NCBI GenBank assembly: GCA_005879435.1
Contig: VBKX01000260.1
Coordinates: forward strand, 1-8,904
Direction of reading: 5' to 3'
DNA: 8,904 nucleotides
Origin: Deltaproteobacteria bacterium
GTDB taxonomy: Bacteria; Desulfobacterota; Binatia; UBA9968
Under the pieces are notes generated by a model. That model did not search any database. It saw only the letters and a program-made list of their open reading frames with translations, and was not told where the DNA came from. Made by a program: the position numbers and the translations under genes. Numbering within the stretch: the first letter of the stretch is position 1; the number at the start of each line of letters is the position of its first letter. This document shows, piece after piece, positions 6,846-8,904 of this stretch.

Positions 6846-7796
6846 ATGCTCTTCCTAAAAAACACGCCAATCAGTCAAATCCTTTCGATCAACGAGATGA
6901 TCGACGCGATCGAGGATACGTTGAAGGAAATCGCCCTGGGCCATGGCTTCGAGTTGCCGCGGCGCAGGATCCATCATCCCAACCGGATGATTTTCGGTCT
7001 TCTGCCCGGTTCCGTGCATGGCGCGATGGGTGCTTATCTTCAAACCGACCTGGACCGCCGTATCCACCATGAGACTGTGATCTTGTATAGCGTCGATACG
7101 GGCGCGCCGCTCATATTCTTTCAAGACTGCGCCATCAACGAACATCGGACGGGCGCCGCGGGCGCCTTAGGTGCCAAGTATTTGGCTCGCGCAGACGCCA
7201 GTTGCGTAGCGCTGTTCGGGAGCGCAATTCACGCCGAAAGCCAACTCAAAGCGCTCGCCGCCGTCAGAGATTTGACACAAGTGCGAGTGTGCAGCCCGAC
7301 ACCGGAGCATCGCAACGCGCTCGCAGACAAGCTGAGATCCGAGCTGAAAATCCCCGTGCAAGCCGTCTCGAACGCTGAAGAAGCATTGGAAATCGCCGAT
7401 ATCGTCATTACAGCGACCGATTCCAGGACACCGGTTTTTGACGGCAACCAGTTGCGCACAGGCACCCATATTACGTCGATCGCCAACGGCGATAAGACCA
7501 GAATGCGCCAGGAAATTGATGAAGCCACGATCCGCCGGACCGACGCAATTTTTGTGACTTCGAAGGAAACCGTCTGCATCAACGAGAGCGATATCTTTCG
7601 CGCGGTCAGAGATCGGACGATCACATGGGAAGGGGTTCATGAGATTTCCAGCTTGCTGCTTGGCAGCGTTGCCGGGCGAACCCACGATCGGCAAATCACC
7701 CTATTTAAACTCCAGGGCACTGGGATCATGGACGTCGCGATCGGCTTATGCGCCTACGAAAAGTTGAAGGACAGCCATCTCGCCCAGCGATTGTAA
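6846..7796 (+). CDS. Ornithine cyclodeaminase / mu-crystallin family protein, divergent
   Basis: The family includes ornithine cyclodeaminase, NAD-dependent alanine dehydrogenase, ketimine reductases and imino-acid reductases; all are cytoplasmic and NAD(P)-dependent. From the ATG at 6846 there are 316 residues, a normal length. A TTG at 6834 would add four residues and is less likely; neither start has a clear ribosome site. The family core is recognisable: YSVDTGAPLIFF (81-92), INEHRTGAAGALGAKYLARADAS (97-119, with Arg101 the usual substrate-binding Arg), and VITATDSRTPVF (187-198), SIANGDKT (211-218), GTGIMDVAIG (291-300). Two features are odd. The Rossmann turn reads GSAIHA at 125-130 where GxGxQA is usual, and the conserved Lys after the first strand of the substrate domain appears to be Tyr64 (MGAY). 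The specific reaction cannot be named. It sits downstream of an amino acid importer and 28 bases before sthA. Confidence 0.82.
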   Translation: MLFLKNTPISQILSINEMIDAIEDTLKEIALGHGFELPRRRIHHPNRMIFGLLPGSVHGAMGAYLQTDLDRRIHHETVILYSVDTGAPLIFFQDCAINEHRTGAAGALGAKYLARADASCVALFGSAIHAESQLKALAAVRDLTQVRVCSPTPEHRNALADKLRSELKIPVQAVSNAEEALEIADIVITATDSRTPVFDGNQLRTGTHITSIANGDKTRMRQEIDEATIRRTDAIFVTSKETVCINESDIFRAVRDRTITWEGVHEISSLLLGSVAGRTHDRQITLFKLQGTGIMDVAIGLCAYEKLKDSHLAQRL

Positions 7797-7824
7797 GGTT
7801 TCGAGAATAGACTAGGATAGAGAT

Positions 7825-8904
7825 ATGGCCCACTATGACATTTTGGTAATCGGTTCGGGTCCCGCCGGCCAGAAAGCCGCTATTCAAGCGGCCAAAATCG
7901 GCAAAAAGGTCGCCATCATCGAGCGCAAAAAAGTTGCCGGCGGCATTTGCATCAATATCGGCACCATCCCGAGCAAATCACTCCGCGAAGCGGTGATGTT
8001 TCTGTCCGGGTTCCGCCAGCGCAATCTCTATGGCGCCAGCTACCGGGTCAAAAAGGACATCACGTTCGAGGATCTCGCGCAGCGTTGCGATCATGTCGTC
8101 AAAGCCGAGCAGGAGATCATCCAAAACCAACTGATCAGAAACTGCGTTGATTTCATCGTCGGCACCGCCGCCGTGATCGACCCGCACCGCATCGCGATCA
8201 AACAGGACTCCGAGACCAACGAACACACCGCGGACTACATTGTGATAGCCGTTGGCACCGAGGCCGCCCGCCCGCCGGATATTCCATTTGATGGCGAAGC
8301 CATCATCGATAGCGATGGTTTGCTGTCCTTAAAGCAGCTGCCCAAATCCCTAACGATAGTCGGCGCCGGCGTGATCGGCTGCGAGTATGCTTGTATCCTG
8401 GCCACCCTGGGGATTCCGGTCGTGCTGGTGGAACGGCGGCCCCGGCTGCTCGAATTCGTCGATAGTGAGATCATCGAATCGTTACAATATCAGATGCGCA
8501 ATATCGGCATTACGCTCCGCCTCAACGAAGAGGTAGTCGGCGTCACCAAAGCGGCGGACAAATCCGTCGTGCTTCAGCTCAAGAGCGGCAAGCAAATCCG
8601 CGCGCCCTTGCTTGTGTATTCGGCGGGCCGTGTCGGCGCGACCAAGAACCTAGGACTCGAACGGATCGGCATAGAACCCGACGAGCGCGGTCGCTTGAAG
8701 GTGAATGAAAACTTTCAGACCGCAGTTCCGCACATTTACGCCGCCGGCGACGTCGTGGGATTTCCCGCTCTCGCTTCAACTTCGATGCAGCAGGGACGTC
8801 ACGCCGCCTGCCACGCCTTCGGCTTAGCCTGCGAGACATCTTCCCACCTGTTGCCGTACGGCATCTATACGATCCCGGAAATATCCATGGTCGGACGTAA
8901 CGAA
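7825..8904 (+). CDS. sthA: Soluble pyridine nucleotide transhydrogenase (SthA), 5' part, cut by the window end
   Basis: A cytoplasmic FAD flavoprotein that exchanges hydride between NADPH and NAD+. The window holds 360 codons with no stop; E. coli SthA has 466, so about 105 are missing, mainly the dimerisation domain. An AGGA site at 7814-7817 stands 7 bases before the ATG at 7825. The FAD-binding GSGPAG is at 10-15 and the acidic end of the second strand at IIER. The active-site region reads GGICINIGTIPSKSLREAV: Cys42 is kept, but the second redox Cys of lipoamide dehydrogenase or glutathione reductase is Thr47, as in SthA. The NAD(P)-binding GAGVIGCEYA is at 180-189, the FAD-contact YAAGDVVGFPALAS from 305, and GIYTIPEISMVG at the window end. 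These blocks match SthA more closely than lipoamide dehydrogenase. It probably shares a transcript with the preceding gene. Confidence 0.92.
   Translation, partial: MAHYDILVIGSGPAGQKAAIQAAKIGKKVAIIERKKVAGGICINIGTIPSKSLREAVMFLSGFRQRNLYGASYRVKKDITFEDLAQRCDHVVKAEQEIIQNQLIRNCVDFIVGTAAVIDPHRIAIKQDSETNEHTADYIVIAVGTEAARPPDIPFDGEAIIDSDGLLSLKQLPKSLTIVGAGVIGCEYACILATLGIPVVLVERRPRLLEFVDSEIIESLQYQMRNIGITLRLNEEVVGVTKAADKSVVLQLKSGKQIRAPLLVYSAGRVGATKNLGLERIGIEPDERGRLKVNENFQTAVPHIYAAGDVVGFPALASTSMQQGRHAACHAFGLACETSSHLLPYGIYTIPEISMVGRNE

Overview
The window is 8.9 kb of ordinary, densely coded chromosomal DNA, about mid-50s % GC by eye. It comes from a Gram-negative bacterium. The cell-envelope evidence is an MltD-type murein transglycosylase with a lipoprotein-like signal, a periplasmic binding protein with a cleavable signal peptide, and a type II (GltA-like) citrate synthase. 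The gene set looks proteobacterial in the broad sense, including the old deltaproteobacteria and relatives. I cannot fix the taxon from sequence alone. There are no rRNA or tRNA genes, no CRISPR array, no insertion sequence and no phage genes.

Layout. From 286 to 1698 (+) lies an mltD-like lytic transglycosylase with a C-terminal LysM domain. It converges on a minus-strand pair, sixA (3407-2949) followed by gltA (2871-1704), and only 5 bases separate the mltD and gltA stop codons. The gltA gene is broken as given. Near 1797-1801 about 20 codons are missing, including the conserved RTVGW block, and the reading frame shifts; the expected C-terminus is still present in the next frame.

A 200-bp divergent intergenic region (3408-3607) leads to a plus-strand operon for a complete glutamate/aspartate-type ABC importer in the order gltL (ATPase), gltI (binding protein), gltJ and gltK (permeases). 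A strong imperfect hairpin covers the gltI stop codon, where the highly needed binding protein must be expressed above the permeases. After a 166-bp gap with a plausible promoter and two spaced TTAACC repeats come an ornithine cyclodeaminase/mu-crystallin family protein (6846-7796) and, 28 bases later, the first 360 codons of a soluble pyridine nucleotide transhydrogenase (sthA), cut by the window end.

How the genes may work together. GltI captures an acidic or related amino acid in the periplasm, GltJ and GltK carry it across the inner membrane, and GltL supplies ATP hydrolysis. The cyclodeaminase-family enzyme is a candidate for NAD(P)-linked conversion of an amino or imino acid, and SthA would rebalance NADPH and NADH. 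That functional link is inferred from gene order only. I see no convincing undescribed multi-gene system. The points most worth checking are the broken citrate synthase, the hairpin at the gltI stop, and the altered nucleotide-binding and active-site motifs of the cyclodeaminase-family protein.
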